Assembly: GCA_963978545.1 (NCBI GenBank)
Contig: OZ021726.1
Span: 57,276,959 to 57,340,958, forward strand
Direction: 5' to 3'
Length of the DNA: 64,000 nucleotides
Source: Linyphia triangularis
Taxonomy: Eukaryota; Arthropoda; Arachnida; Araneae; Linyphiidae
Both the position numbers and the translations under genes were made by a program. The notes under the pieces were generated by a model that had not been told where the DNA came from, made no database searches, and saw nothing but the letters and a program-made list of their open reading frames with translations. Shown piece after piece: positions 11,713 to 21,899 of the stretch. Each line of letters opens with the position of its first letter. Within the stretch, counting starts at the first letter, position 1.

Positions 11713-12965
11713 TTGTAAGTATCATTCTCCAATTCTGCTTTTAAGTGTTCGTTCTCAACTTTCACTTCGGCACATTCCGCACAGGTGCTGTTGTCTTTTA
11801 TAATTTTGTCAAGCTTTGCTTTCATATTCTGCTCCAGTTGGTGTGCCACTTGCGGACGCGGTTCTGCCGTCATATTCTGCTCCAGTTGGTGTGCCACTTG
11901 CGGACGCGGTTCTGCTGTCATATTCTGTTCCAGTCGGTGTGCCACTTGGGGACGCGGTTCGACTTTCATATTCTGCTCCAGTTGGTGTGCCACTTGCGGA
12001 CGCGGTTCTACTTTCATATTCTGTTCCAGTCGGTGTGCCACTTGAGGACGCGGTTCTGCTGTCATATTCTGCTCCAGTCGGTGTGCCACTTGCGGACGCG
12101 GTTCTACTTTCATATTAAGCCTCAGTCGGTGTGCCACTTGCGGACGTGGTTCTGCTTTCGTATTCTGCTCCAGTCGGTGTGCCACTTGCGGACGCTGCCT
12201 TGCGATATGAAACCTTTTAGCTTTGCGTTTAGCTTCAAGTGATTTTATGCGCGTATTACTTTCTGACGGAATTTTTCTGGAAACATCATCGTCTTGCGCC
12301 AATTCGTACATCCTGTCATCAGTGGAAGTAGTTTGACGTTTTTGCTCTTGTTTTGGGTGATCGTAGGAGTATTCTGTATCGTAATCAGATTCACCGTTAG
12401 AGTTTGGCGAGTTTTGACGACTGGAGGCAGGGTGTTCCTTATAAGAATCTGGTGAAATTTGGTGAACTAGGTCTTTTCTGAGAAAATTCATATCAGGGTT
12501 CGCATGAATATTCAGCAAAGTTTGATGTCTCATATTTTTCTTGGACAGACTTGGCTCGTTTACAAAATTTGGGATGGTTTGGCGTATTGAATTTCTTATG
12601 GCTAACCTCATGTCAGGATCCTCATTATATTCAGATATCGAATCTCGACCTTTTTTCCCTTTCCTGAGGAGGTTCGAGAGAAATTTGTCGTCGTCTATGT
12701 TAAAACTACTTGGTGAGTTTCTTCGTCTTAACTGAATATTTCTATCAGTATGAAGTTCCTCGTTGACATTGTTTCTGGTTGGCGAATCGTCTGAATTCAT
12801 TTGTGATGCTTTTGGATATGGATAATAAAAAAATGGATGAGTTTCGCGATTTCGATCTATCTGGGAGTTTTGAGCTTCGATTATTCCGATGACGGCAAGG
12901 AATAATAACTTAAATTTGAAAGAGAGAAAAAGCCATTTGGTGAGAAGTGTAACGTGTTTTATCAT
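11713..12965 (-). CDS. Copy A signal-peptide exon of a secreted, repeat-bearing protein
   Basis: The frame opens at 12965 with MIKHVTLLTKW and a hydrophobic stretch (LFLSF to LAVIG) ending near EAQ, a likely signal peptide. A polar, Asn/Ser/Arg/Asp-rich region follows, then eight tandem 16-residue units (motif RPQVAHRLEQNM), then a short heptad-like segment (NSTCAEC...ENEHLKAELEN). A GTATGC donor follows base 11713 (phase 2). Without splicing the frame runs on to a stop at 11625. Exon a needs a phase-1 partner, reachable with a weaker GTATTA site further on, so the join is uncertain and this could be a separate gene. The closest match is copy B 47739-48658, from which the part before the array differs at about 27 of some 253 residues. 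The ATG lies inside TTTATAAATG, so that TATA-like string cannot be its promoter. Confidence 0.68.
11828..12200 (-). repeat. 48-bp coding minisatellite, eight units
   Basis: Eight in-frame 48-bp units encode 16 residues each (consensus AEPRPQVAHRLEQNMK/T). Units vary at a few positions (H/R/Q, V/A/T). Copy B has a single unit at this place, so the array expanded in copy A or collapsed in copy B. Confidence 0.95.
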
Positions 12966-13344
12966 TTATAAAAAGAGCCAAATCCCACAGGGACATTTTT
13001 CAAAAACCTTTTGCCGAACCAATGTTTTTCCCCCAAACAAGCTTATAAACTCCTTTTTTTATTCAAACGAGCTTTTTGTAAAATGGAGATTATGCACGAC
13101 GCTATTTGAAGTAGGCGTTTATCATTTAACAACACACCACATGATAATCAATTAAAATTAATGCTTCAAATTACTACTAGTTTTCGGCCAATCACAGACC
13201 CGTTTTTCATTTTGTCGTTTGAAGTTATGGGAAACAGTTTATGAGGTAAAATATAGTGTAGAACTTGCTATAAAAACCTCACAATAATAATTTATGAGTA
13301 TTAACTTTGAAATATCTACCGACTGTCTATTTCTGCCACTTATA

Positions 13345-13590
13345 AAGTGCTTTACACAGCCAAATACGTCTCGTAATTTTGAGCAGCTAGAAGAATACGA
13401 GGTGGAAATCTTCTAGTGTAGTCCCCTCTTTTCAACACCACTACACCAACGAGAGGACAATGAGGCCACGACAGATTTAATGTGCACCAGCCCCCATTAG
13501 GTGCACACCGATATTTGGCGGTCGGAGGCCCGAACCCACATCCCTCCAGTTATGAGCTCGATACTATATCGCAGGGTTATCGGAGCCCTG
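13345..13590 (-). repeat. tRNA-derived SINE-like sequence (copy A)
   Basis: On the minus strand the head holds a B-box-like GGGTTCGGGCC and an upstream A-box-like region (TATCGAGCTCATAACTGG). These are the internal RNA polymerase III promoter elements of tRNA-derived SINEs. It is followed directly by an inverted R1 repeat. Also present in copy B (52880-53105). Confidence 0.55.
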
Positions 13591-13683
13591 ATACTGACGT
13601 GGATTTGTGTTATTTACGGTTTGTATATTTTCATCCTTCATTTAGAATAAATGGCTAGTTTGGTGATAATTCTTGTATGGGTG

Positions 13684-13718
<35 letters not shown>

Positions 13719-14234
13719 ATCCGCCACATTGGTGATTTTGGCGTTATACTTTTCGATAATCCTTATATTATCCTTTATTATAAGCGAAACTGAGAGGAGG
13801 AGAAAAAACGATCGTTGACGAGGCATGCTCAAGGAAAGAAAACTCTGTGTTGAAGGCATTCATTTTTCAACTTTTTACACCATTAAAACATTTTTACCGG
13901 AATTTCGGAGGTGGGGATGTTTAGAACACCTTAAGAGGCATTACCACACCGATTTTTATCAAAATCGTTAGAGCCGTTTTTTTGCAATCATTGAAAAACA
14001 TTATTTTTTCAATGGCAGCTACCTTATGGGCATGCGCGATTTTGACGAAAACTTTAATGGTAGGTCCCATGGCCGCTTATCCCACGCCACTTACCCTTAT
14101 ACCAAATTTGAACATCGTAGGTCAATTTGTCCGGGAGGTATGCTGAACAGACACACAAACACACATACACACAGACAGATATTTTTTCTAGATAACTTTT
14201 TTGAAACCAAGATGTTCCAAAACGTGAAGAAATG

Positions 14235-14267
<33 letters not shown>

Positions 14268-14345
14268 GATTTTTTTTTATACTAAATGCTATACTTTTAT
14301 TACCCTATGCATATGGGTAATTAAAAGTAAAGATATAGTATTAAA
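13590..14345 (-). repeat. R1 interspersed repeat, inverted (copy A)
   Basis: Reverse complement of the 61440-62165 repeat, ending in TACCCTATGCATATGGGTAATT. It contains two adenine runs (13688-13717 and 14235-14265) that make it hard to align. The counterpart in copy B is 53105-53825. Confidence 0.8.
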
Positions 14346-14554
14346 ACTTTTCCACTATTGGAAATTATAAATGAAGATTTGGCACGTGACATCATCGTCT
14401 TAGACAATGACGTTATGAAGTTGGGATATGGCGTCAAATGGCAAAATTTTTTCGAAGTTTCAATCTTTATGCATAATGGATAATCAGTTTTGGTTTACTA
14501 ATAGATACTGTTCGAATGTTTTTATAATATTTCAACGATAAATTAAATTCCAGA

Positions 14555-14925
14555 GATTTTGTTTTTGTTTGGCGCGCATAACCACGTCGCCCAAAAATTA
14601 ATCAGCGACAGGAATATCGGCTCATTAAAAGAAAATGTCTTAGAGACGAGGGATAATGAAGTTTTGGGAAAAATTTCCCCGCTGTTAAATAGGAGACAAA
14701 AAAGTGTCCAAAAAACCCTCCCCCTATATTTCCCCCCCTTCGATCCCTCGTATCAGTTTAATGGTTTATGTCCCATTTTTCAAATTTTGTTTATCATACG
14801 CGGTAGCTTCCCGAGATGGCTTTGTTATTTATCCGAGATTAATTGTGTTTCCAGCTCGAAAACTATTAAGTAAAATCTTAAGAGAAATAATTTTGGCACT
14901 ATTAGTCAAGGAAGTCGAAGACCCT
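14555..14925. other. Conserved non-coding block, left half
   Basis: It begins GTTTTTGTTTGGCGCGCATA and matches 55672-56037 in copy B closely, with most differences in homopolymers. A plus-strand frame is open here, but it crosses those homopolymers and shows no domain. The Ty3 element at 14926 splits the block from its continuation at 20884. Confidence 0.5.
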
Positions 14926-15459
14926 TGTGACGGTGCATCGCACGTCACTCTTCCCAATGTGCATGTTTTCAACGCATCCACCTGTAGTTGGTCTTTTGAC
15001 CGGTAGGAGAGACACGGCACGGCGCATGTGCGGACCTGCGACCGGCGCTATAAAACCGGCAACTTGAGGTGTGATCCTCAGTTTCGTATAGTTTCGAAGA
15101 GTTTCGCAATGTTATAGTTTCGCGCTAGTTATTTTACCTTAGTGTTCGTCTCGTCTATTTTGAGTGCAGTTATGTTTACCACGCGGCAGTAGCGTAGACC
15201 GCATCCATCTTCTGGTGCCCTGCTGAAACGCTGCCCATGTGACACTTTAAGATGTTCTCGTCTACCGACGTCTTAATCCAGCTGCCACGGTGAGCGGTAT
15301 TATTTTTATTTAATTGTGCTCGTGTATTTCCCCATCCTCCCCAGGTACCAGTCTGTGTGTTTTGTTGCCGTAACTATAAATGTGTTGAAGGTAAAAATAA
15401 AAGATATTCTAGCGCTACTAAAAGTCTTCTCATTTAGTGGACATATTTTGGAGTGTCAT
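14926..15459 (+). repeat. 5' LTR of the Ty3 element
   Basis: It begins TGTGACGG and ends GTCAT. TATAAAA lies at 15049-15055 and an arthropod-type initiator TCAGT at 15078-15082, about 30 bp downstream, so the U3/R border is near 15080. Only the last 109 bp (15351-15459) are shared with the 3' LTR. Confidence 0.8.
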
Positions 15460-15463
15460 AAAC

Positions 15464-15477
15464 TGGCGTCCGCGACA
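15464..15477 (+). promoter_or_regulatory. Probable tRNA primer-binding site
   Basis: TGGCGTCCGCGACA lies four bases after the 5' LTR, the expected position. It starts with TGG, complementary to the CCA end of a tRNA. The tRNA was not identified. Confidence 0.6.
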
Positions 15478-15764
15478 AATGGGCATAACTGTTCGCGATG
15501 TCATAACCTGACCGCGACTTTAGTATACCTAAATTTAAGGTCTTTTTTTTCAACACAACGGCATGGACACGTCTGGTTAGGGTGGAGGGGAGATATACTG
15601 CACATTGAAAAGTCTGTGTTTTCTTCGTACCTCGCCACAACTGCCGCTGTGCTAGTATTTTTGCTGTTGTTATTTTTGGGAGATATTATTGATGTTTCGG
15701 TGTTGTGTTCATTAATGGTTACTGTGTATAGTATTAAATTTATAAATTGAATGCAAGTTGTAAG

Positions 15765-16706
15765 ATGGATACCTTTGATCAATATTTGGTATTTTGCGTT
15801 ATTGCCGTCGGTGTTTACTTGGTCTGCTGGTATAGGTTCAGGCAGGGGAATGGTACACGGCATATTAGGAGTACTGAAAGGCCAGAGGTGGTATTTTCTG
15901 GTATGCCTGGTGAAAATGTATTTAATTTCATTTCAAATATTGAGGATATTACTGGATGGGCTACTGAGGAGGACCGAATAGCGTTTGCGGTTTCTCGTCT
16001 TCGCGGAAATGCAGGTCAGTGGTTCGGGTTCCGTGAATTTGACGTTAGCACATTAACTTGGGATGTCTTAAGGGCACAGCTGTTAAAGCAGTATGGGCGC
16101 ATTTATACTAAGGTAGATTTGGCGGACGAGTTGTTTTCTAAACGGTTTCATATGGGAGAGGATTTTGAAAAGTTTGTTTGGGATTTTAGGGGCATGTACT
16201 TATTATGGAATGCACGGGCTCATGAAAGTGAGATTATTTGTGCCTTAGTAAAGAGGTTGCCTAATCCGTTATCATTTATACTGATGCACTCCTCGACCAT
16301 TGAAGAACTCATTCGGAATTTCGACCGATGTCAAAATGCGTCAGCACATACGTTTAGCGTGACACCCGCCGTAAATGCGTCCAGCGCTTCAGCGAATGAG
16401 CGATATAGGCAAATACCGTTTCGGGAGTTGCGAACTGAGCCGCAACCCGTGGGATACCCACGGACTTGTTTCCGGTGCGGAAGAGAGGGTCATGTAGCCC
16501 GGACTTCTCCGGACCTGGCCTCGACCTCTAATCCGACCTTTGTGGATCCGAGAAACGTGTCTCGTGGTGCTGTGAATGAGACTCCTGTTCGGGATTCGAG
16601 AAACGTCCGTTGCTTTAGATGCAATGACATGGGACATGTGGCCCGGCGTTGCCCGGTTAACCTTCCGGTACGTGGTGCTTCGCCCTCGGACGGGTCTTTA
16701 AACTAA
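15765..16706 (+). CDS. Gag of the Ty3 element
   Basis: Starting at ATG 15765 the frame gives about 313 residues. The N-terminus holds a strongly hydrophobic stretch (YLVFCVIAVGVYLVCW) that looks like a membrane segment, unusual for this family. The middle shows the retrotransposon Gag capsid pattern (RLRGNAGQWF, then LLKQYG). The C-terminus has two CCHC zinc knuckles for RNA binding. The second is intact (CFRCNDMGHVARRC). In the first the final Cys is replaced by Ser (CFRCGREGHVARTS). The stop overlaps the next start as TAATG at 16704-16708, which suggests termination-reinitiation for the downstream frame. Confidence 0.88.
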   Translation: MDTFDQYLVFCVIAVGVYLVCWYRFRQGNGTRHIRSTERPEVVFSGMPGENVFNFISNIEDITGWATEEDRIAFAVSRLRGNAGQWFGFREFDVSTLTWDVLRAQLLKQYGRIYTKVDLADELFSKRFHMGEDFEKFVWDFRGMYLLWNARAHESEIICALVKRLPNPLSFILMHSSTIEELIRNFDRCQNASAHTFSVTPAVNASSASANERYRQIPFRELRTEPQPVGYPRTCFRCGREGHVARTSPDLASTSNPTFVDPRNVSRGAVNETPVRDSRNVRCFRCNDMGHVARRCPVNLPVRGASPSDGSLN

Positions 16707-17023
16707 TGAGTGGCCTGGTTCAAGAAGGTACTAGACCACCAGATGTAAGAAAACCTTCTTTCCTGTGCCCGAAGATTCAAGTGGGTGCATTTTATGTAAA
16801 TAGCCGAGTTGACACAAGGGCCGATACCTCGTTTATTTCTGGTAGATTGGCTGGGAAATTGCAGGGTCAAGGGGCAATTATTGAAGAACTAAGAATACCG
16901 ATTAGATCTGTGGATGGTCGACATGTAAAAGCTGACGGAAGAAATAGATTTTTTTGGACATCGTCTAAAGTCTTCTTTTGTCATAATAGCAGAACTACCG
17001 GTAGATGTTTTAATAGGACTTGA
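16706..17023 (+). pseudogene. Aspartic protease of the Ty3 element, damaged
   Basis: The protease starts at the TAATG overlap with Gag. The active-site triad normally reads Asp-Thr/Ser-Gly. Here it reads Asp-Thr-Arg (VDTRADTSFIS), one base away from Gly, so activity is unlikely. Near 16965 the reading shifts: the conserved end of the domain (LPVDVLIGLDLL) is found in the frame of the downstream polymerase at 16995-17030. Confidence 0.82.
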
Positions 17024-17024
17024 C

Positions 17025-18569
17025 TTGCTGCAACACTGTGATACAGTCATTGACTTTGCCAAACAAGGGTTATCCGTGGGATCGCTCCCCTTTAGAGGAG
17101 AAATAACGGAGGGTACTCTAGAGAATATTGCGGGGTTAGCACCGGATTCCCAACACCAGGTTTTTGAGATGCTGTTACGAGTACGGGACGTTTTCCGAAA
17201 TAAACCGGGATTGACGACTGTTTTTGAGCATCAGATACCAACTGGAGATGCCCGACCGGTATTCCAGAATCCCTACCCTTTACCACAAGACAAGATGAAG
17301 GAGGTCAGAGAGATGGTAAGTGAAATGTTAGAAGCTGGGTACATTGAGCCATCTGACTCGCCCTGGGCTTCACCAATTGTTTTGGTAAAGAAGAAAAACG
17401 GGAAAACTCGTTTCTGCGTGGACTACCGGAAAGTCAATAATTTAACCGTTGCGGATAGATACCCATTACCGTTGATTTCGTCAATTATCCAGAGGGTTGG
17501 ACAAGCAAAGATCTGGAGCACCTTGGACCTCGCCTCTGGTTATTGGCAGATGCGTGTGGCTGTAGAAGACAGACCTAAGACGTCTTTTGTGACTCCCTTC
17601 GGGACGTATTTATATCGAGTAATGCCTTTTGGTTTAAAAAACGCGCCTGCGTCGTTCCAGAGGCTTATGAATAAGATTTTGGTGGATTTTCTAGGGGAGT
17701 TTTGCGAGGTCTATCTGGACGATATTGTAGTATACTCTGAAAACCTGCCTGACCATGTAAGTCATTTGGAACCAGTTTTACGGGTTTTACAGCAAGCGGG
17801 ATTAACTTTGAACGTCGAGAAATGCGAGTTTTTTAGGGATGAACTGGAGTTTCTGGGTCATCATTTCACTAAAGATGGTTTGGTTCCTCAGAGGTCAAAA
17901 ATCGAAGCAATTGAGCACTTTCCATTTCCGAGAAACGTGAAGACATTGAGAAGATTCCTGGGCATGTGCAGTTGGCACAAGGGTTTTATACCGAATTTTG
18001 CGGTGATAGCTCGTCCCCTGTATGACATGACAAAGCCACCAAGGCCATGGAAATGGACTGATCAGGCTCAGCACGCTTTCGAGGGATTACGGAACGCTTT
18101 AATATCCGCTCCGTCATTACAGTTTTTCGCACCTGATGCACCGCTCAGGCTATATACGGATGCTTCAGAAATAGGGCTCTTTGCCTTTCTAACCCAAGTA
18201 ATAGATGGAAAAGAACAACCATTGGCTTATGCAAGTCGGGTTTTGAGACCTCCAGAAGTCAACTATACTGTGTCTGAGAGGGAATGCCTTGCCATAGTTT
18301 GGGCGTGTGAAAGGTTTAAGACGTACTTCTCTGTTCCAGTAACAGTTATAACTGATCATTCTGCGTTAACCTGCTTACAGGTCAAGAAAACGCTGAAGGG
18401 AAGGTTAGCTAGGTGGGCTATTCAATTGCAAGAATACCCTATTACAATTGAGCATCGGAAAGGTTCCCATTTGGTAGTTCCAGATGCGCTATCTCGAGGT
18501 CCGGTATCGCAGGGAGAAACACCGACGTTACCTAGCAGGTTCTGTTTCTTGGTTCAGGATATTGAGTAG
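17025..18569 (+). pseudogene. Reverse transcriptase and RNase H of the Ty3 element
   Basis: About 514 residues are open. The RT shows the PIVLVKKKNGKTRFCVDYR fingers, MPFGLKNAPASFQRLM, and the catalytic YLDD (VYLDDIVVYS), followed by FLGH. RNase H follows with TDAS as first catalytic Asp, YTVSERECLAIVW with the Glu, TDHSAL with the next Asp, and PDALSR near the end. The usual GLGAVL after TDAS reads GLFAFL. The frame stops at TAG 18567-18569 in the linker to integrase. The same frame continues beyond, so this is a premature stop. Confidence 0.93.
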
Positions 18570-20036
18570 CTGGTCCATGAGCAAAGACATGATCCATTAT
18601 TCTCAGGGATATACAATTTCTTAAAAAGTAAAGTATTACCAGGAAAAGGTGCTGAAGAAATCAAGGGTAGAAGTAAATACTATAAACTCGAAAAGGACGT
18701 ATTATACTTTCGGAAGGAAGATAAACCGCATGGGTGGAAGACTGTGATTCCCAGTTCTTTGAAGCCGTTGGTGTTACAAGAATTTCATGACAGTGTAGCG
18801 TCCGGTCATTTGGGTTTTCTTAAAACTTTCCGGAAATGTGCAGCAAGAGTTTTCTGGCCGGGACTTAGAAAGGATGTTAAGGAATATGTCCGCTCATGTG
18901 AAATATGCCAAAAATTTAAGTTTACCTAAGTGCCAAAGTCAGGGTTGCTGCAACCAGTAACAGTAAATGCACCAAGTGAAATCTGGGGAATTGATTTGAT
19001 TGTGCCGCTTCCAAGGTCGACGAAGGGAAACACCCAATGTTTAGTCATAGTAGACTACTTTTCAAGGTGGGTGGAATTGTTCCCAATACGACGTGCAACT
19101 GCTCGAGTAATTTCTTCGATTCTTACTAAGGAGGTGTTCACCCGCTATGGATTTCCCCGGTGTATATTATCTGACAATGGGACTCAATTTTTGTAGAATA
19201 TTTACAAAGAAACTTGTGCGCAATTCGGCATTAAACGTAAACTAACTTCGCCTTACCAGCCTCAAGCCAATCGTACTGAGCGAGTGAATCGAACATTAGG
19301 ACCGATGATCGTAAGTTATGTACAAGGAAAGCACTGGAAATGGGATGAAAACCTTTCTGTTTTTGCTTTTGCGATACGAACTGCTGTTTCGGAAGTAACT
19401 GGATTTACACCCGCCAAATTGTTTATGGGGCGTGATATAGCTTGTCCCTGGGATACCATAGTAGGAAATGATGCTTGGGAGAAAGCTCAGAAATTTGAGG
19501 AAGTCTTGGACCGGGTAAATCAAGCTGTTGAAAAGTCACAGAAACTGCCAAAGAAGCACTACTATAGGAAACGAGTAGATAAGACCTTTGCAGTGAATGA
19601 CCTTGTGTGGTTGAGAACTCACCCGCTGTTTTCAAAGGATCACCACCGTATCTCCAAGTTCATGCCTAAATGGGAAGGTCCTTGTCTTATTACAGAGGTT
19701 ATCTCAGAGTTGGTATATAGACTGGTGGATTTTGAAACGAATCGATCACTGGGTACACATAACATTGCTGATTTGAAACCGTATATTTCACGGGAAGATA
19801 AGTTTGAAATTACGGCCAAACAGTTCGAGTCTTCTAGATTGTTGGAAAATTCAGGGAATTCTTTGAATATTTTTGATTTGGAAGACGAATTTGACCCTCT
19901 TTCTAGTGACGATAAAATTGCGGCTGGGCCTAGTGTTGATATTAGATTTTCCCCTAGGAATGGTCTTGATTCAGGTAGCATGGCCCCACAAATAGGTAGT
20001 ATTGCGAATCTGGATCTGAATCTATCCTGTTTCTGA
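18570..20036 (+). pseudogene. Integrase of the Ty3 element, interrupted by stops
   Basis: Same frame as the RT. The zinc-binding HHCC part (HDSVASGH then CEICQKF) runs to a TAA at 18927. The catalytic core follows with its first Asp (WGIDLIV), second Asp (LSDNGTQF) and Glu (RTERVNRTL). A TAG at 19194-19196 falls just after the second Asp. The C-terminal part resembles the GPY/F region (KWEGPCLITEV). The frame ends at 20036, while a basic tail (VPKKVRPTRVPRVDYRKL) continues in another frame to about 20136, so a late frameshift is likely. Confidence 0.9.
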
Positions 20037-20136
20037 AATTGATCAGTCTGGTGTTCCGAAAAAGGTTCGGCCAACAAGGGTCCCGAGGGTTGACTATCGT
20101 AAGCTGGCTGGTCTTCGATGCGTTAAAAAGAAATAA

Positions 20137-20707
20137 TTGGGGTTTTGAGTTTTGTTGTTGTTGGGATTAGAAGCTTTGTGGGATAGGGAGTCGTTTCGGC
20201 CTTTGTGGATTTCAATTTTTGTATAAATAAGGTGTTTTTTGGGATAATAAAGGTTGAAAGGTTTTAATTGGGGTTTGGGACTACGTTTCGGGAAAATGGT
20301 TGTAAAATTTTGCTGAGTTCATTGTGTATAGCAATACTGGAATATGGTACAGTGTTGTGTTAGGTTATTAGTTATTTTTGTGTCAGATTTAATTGTTGTT
20401 GAAAGTGTTGTGTAATTGTGTTTGTTTTGCATGGATTGTTTGTTTAAGTGTGTGTGATTGGAATTTACAGTATTCGGTGTAGTTAGGTTCGAGTCGGATA
20501 GTGTTTGTCTCTTGTACTGCGCAGAAGATTTTAGGGACTTGTACTCGACGTGGTCTGAGAGAGTTACTGGGTGTTCATCTTTTAAGTATTTGTGTTTGTT
20601 TGATGGAAATTTTTCCTGTATATGTTGGTAGTAGTAAAAATTGTTAATTGGTAGGGGTTCATGTTTTCTGGGCAGGTTATTTTGGCACAGTGGCAGGTTT
20701 TGTGTGT
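20137..20707 (+). other. Non-coding 3' region of the Ty3 element
   Basis: G/T-rich sequence between the integrase end and the polypurine tract. It has no similarity to the U3 part of the 5' LTR that I can see. Confidence 0.6.
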
Positions 20708-20708
20708 G

Positions 20709-20878
20709 ATGGGGGGAGAGGGGGCTCAGTTAAGCTCGCTCACCAAGGTGTATCTCATCTGCGCCTCATCGTCTGTGTGTTTTGTTGCCGTAACTATAAA
20801 TGTGTTGAAGGTAAAAATAAAGGTATTCTAGTGCTACTAAAAGTCTTCTCATTTAGTGGATATATTTTGGAGTGTCAT
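20709..20878 (+). repeat. Polypurine tract and shortened 3' LTR
   Basis: A purine run GATGGGGGGAGAGGGGG ends at about 20726. The expected LTR follows, but only the last 108 bp (20771-20878) match the 5' LTR, with about four differences. The TATA/initiator region has no counterpart, so the two LTRs are of unequal length. Confidence 0.7.
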
Positions 20879-20883
20879 ACCCT

Positions 20884-21255
20884 TCTTTGGGTAATGGGGG
20901 ATGCTTAATTGAATGGACTATTATAGGCTCTTGGAAATTCCGGGACATTGGGCTCTCAAGTTTGAGCTGTGTGAAAGCATTGCCTTGAGGGCTATATCTT
21001 GGTTATTTGATTTATGAGCATTTAAGATAGCTCCTCATTAAGGCTAGATTAACACATTCCATTAGGCAACGAGTGATTTATATTCCCTTTGTCAAAAATT
21101 AACTCTCAGGGAGTAATGACACGCACTGAATGGATGATAGTTTTAACTATTATACGATATCACGTGGATCACTTTAATATTTGCTGTAATTTACATTAAA
21201 GAACTACTTCGAGCCACCACAGATTGAGGTTTTACTTCCAAACTACATTTTGAAA
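20884..21255. other. Conserved non-coding block, right half
   Basis: This continues the block broken by the Ty3 element. From CTTGGTTATTTGATTTATG to GAAAGATCATATAT the two copies match almost perfectly (copy B 56148-56415). No reading frame. Confidence 0.5.
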
Positions 21256-21354
21256 GATCATATATATGTTTTTTTCGAAATACATGATTATAACTATTCG
21301 TCCTTTTGGTAAAAACAATATACTATATGAAACCCAGATGTAAAGGACACTCTT

Positions 21355-21870
21355 TTCCGAAGACTATAAAATTTAGATCTGCCATAAAAACTTCAAAATT
21401 AGATCGGTTATAAAGACTCAAAACTTACAACTATTACAAAAACTCCAAACTTAAAACCATTATAAAAACTCTCAACTTATATTCGTTACAAAGACTTCAA
21501 ACCTTTATCCGCCATAAAACTCCAAAACTTAGATCCGTCATATAAAGTCCAAATTTAGAAATACTCACCTGATGGTTGTGTGGTTAGCGCTCTGGTCTCG
21601 AATGCCGGAGGCGCTGGGTTCGAATGTCAGGTTAGGCATGGATGTTCTTTTGGGTTCGGAAAACACGTTGTAGGTCCCAGCCTGATTTAGCCGTCATTGA
21701 GCATAAAATAGGCTGTCGAGCGTACAAATCAACCAACCAAACTTATAATCGTTATAAAACCCTCAAATTAGATCTGTTTAAAAAGATTTCAGACTTAGGT
21801 CAGTTACAAAGACTTCAAACTTTGATTCGTTACAAATACTTCATACTTAGATCTGTTACAAAGATTTACA
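21355..21870. repeat. Degenerate ~30-bp tandem array (copy A)
   Basis: Repeating short units follow the pattern ACTCCAAACTTAGATCCGTTATAAAG with much variation. A SINE interrupts the array at 21560-21740. Copy B has the same arrangement at 56515-57030. Confidence 0.75.
21560..21740 (+). repeat. tRNA-derived SINE (copy A)
   Basis: The tRNA-like head has an A-box region TGTGGTTAGCGCTCTGG and a B-box GGGTTCGAATG, followed by a family-specific tail ending CGTACAAATCAACCAACC. The copy B counterpart is 56715-56900, and a decayed relative is at 26555-26700. Confidence 0.75.
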
Positions 21871-21899
21871 TACTACATTTATTATAATGATTCCACTTA

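Larger units (their letters stand above)
14926..20878 (+). mobile_element. Ty3/gypsy-type LTR retrotransposon, defective
   Basis: The 5.95-kb insertion is absent from copy B, where the empty site at 56033-56037 reads GAAGACCCTTCTTTGGG. Target duplication ACCCT lies at 14921-14925 and 20879-20883. The order is 5' LTR, primer site, Gag, protease, reverse transcriptase-RNase H, integrase, polypurine tract and a short 3' LTR. Integrase after RNase H identifies the Ty3/gypsy order. The frame is broken by frameshifts and three in-frame stops. It arrived after the duplication or was lost precisely from copy B. A footprint-free site in B favours insertion. Confidence 0.95.

Noticed and set aside
11745..12242. 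Long plus-strand frames over the 48-bp repeats
   Set aside because: These are shadows of the minus-strand repeat, whose period is a multiple of three and keeps all frames open.
14559..14873. Plus-strand frame in the conserved block (also 55671-55985)
   Set aside because: It crosses homopolymers that differ between copies and has no domain or splice context. Conserved non-coding DNA is a better reading.
21560..21740. A functional tRNA gene
   Set aside because: The A-box and B-box are present, but the head cannot be folded into a full cloverleaf by eye and it carries a SINE tail.
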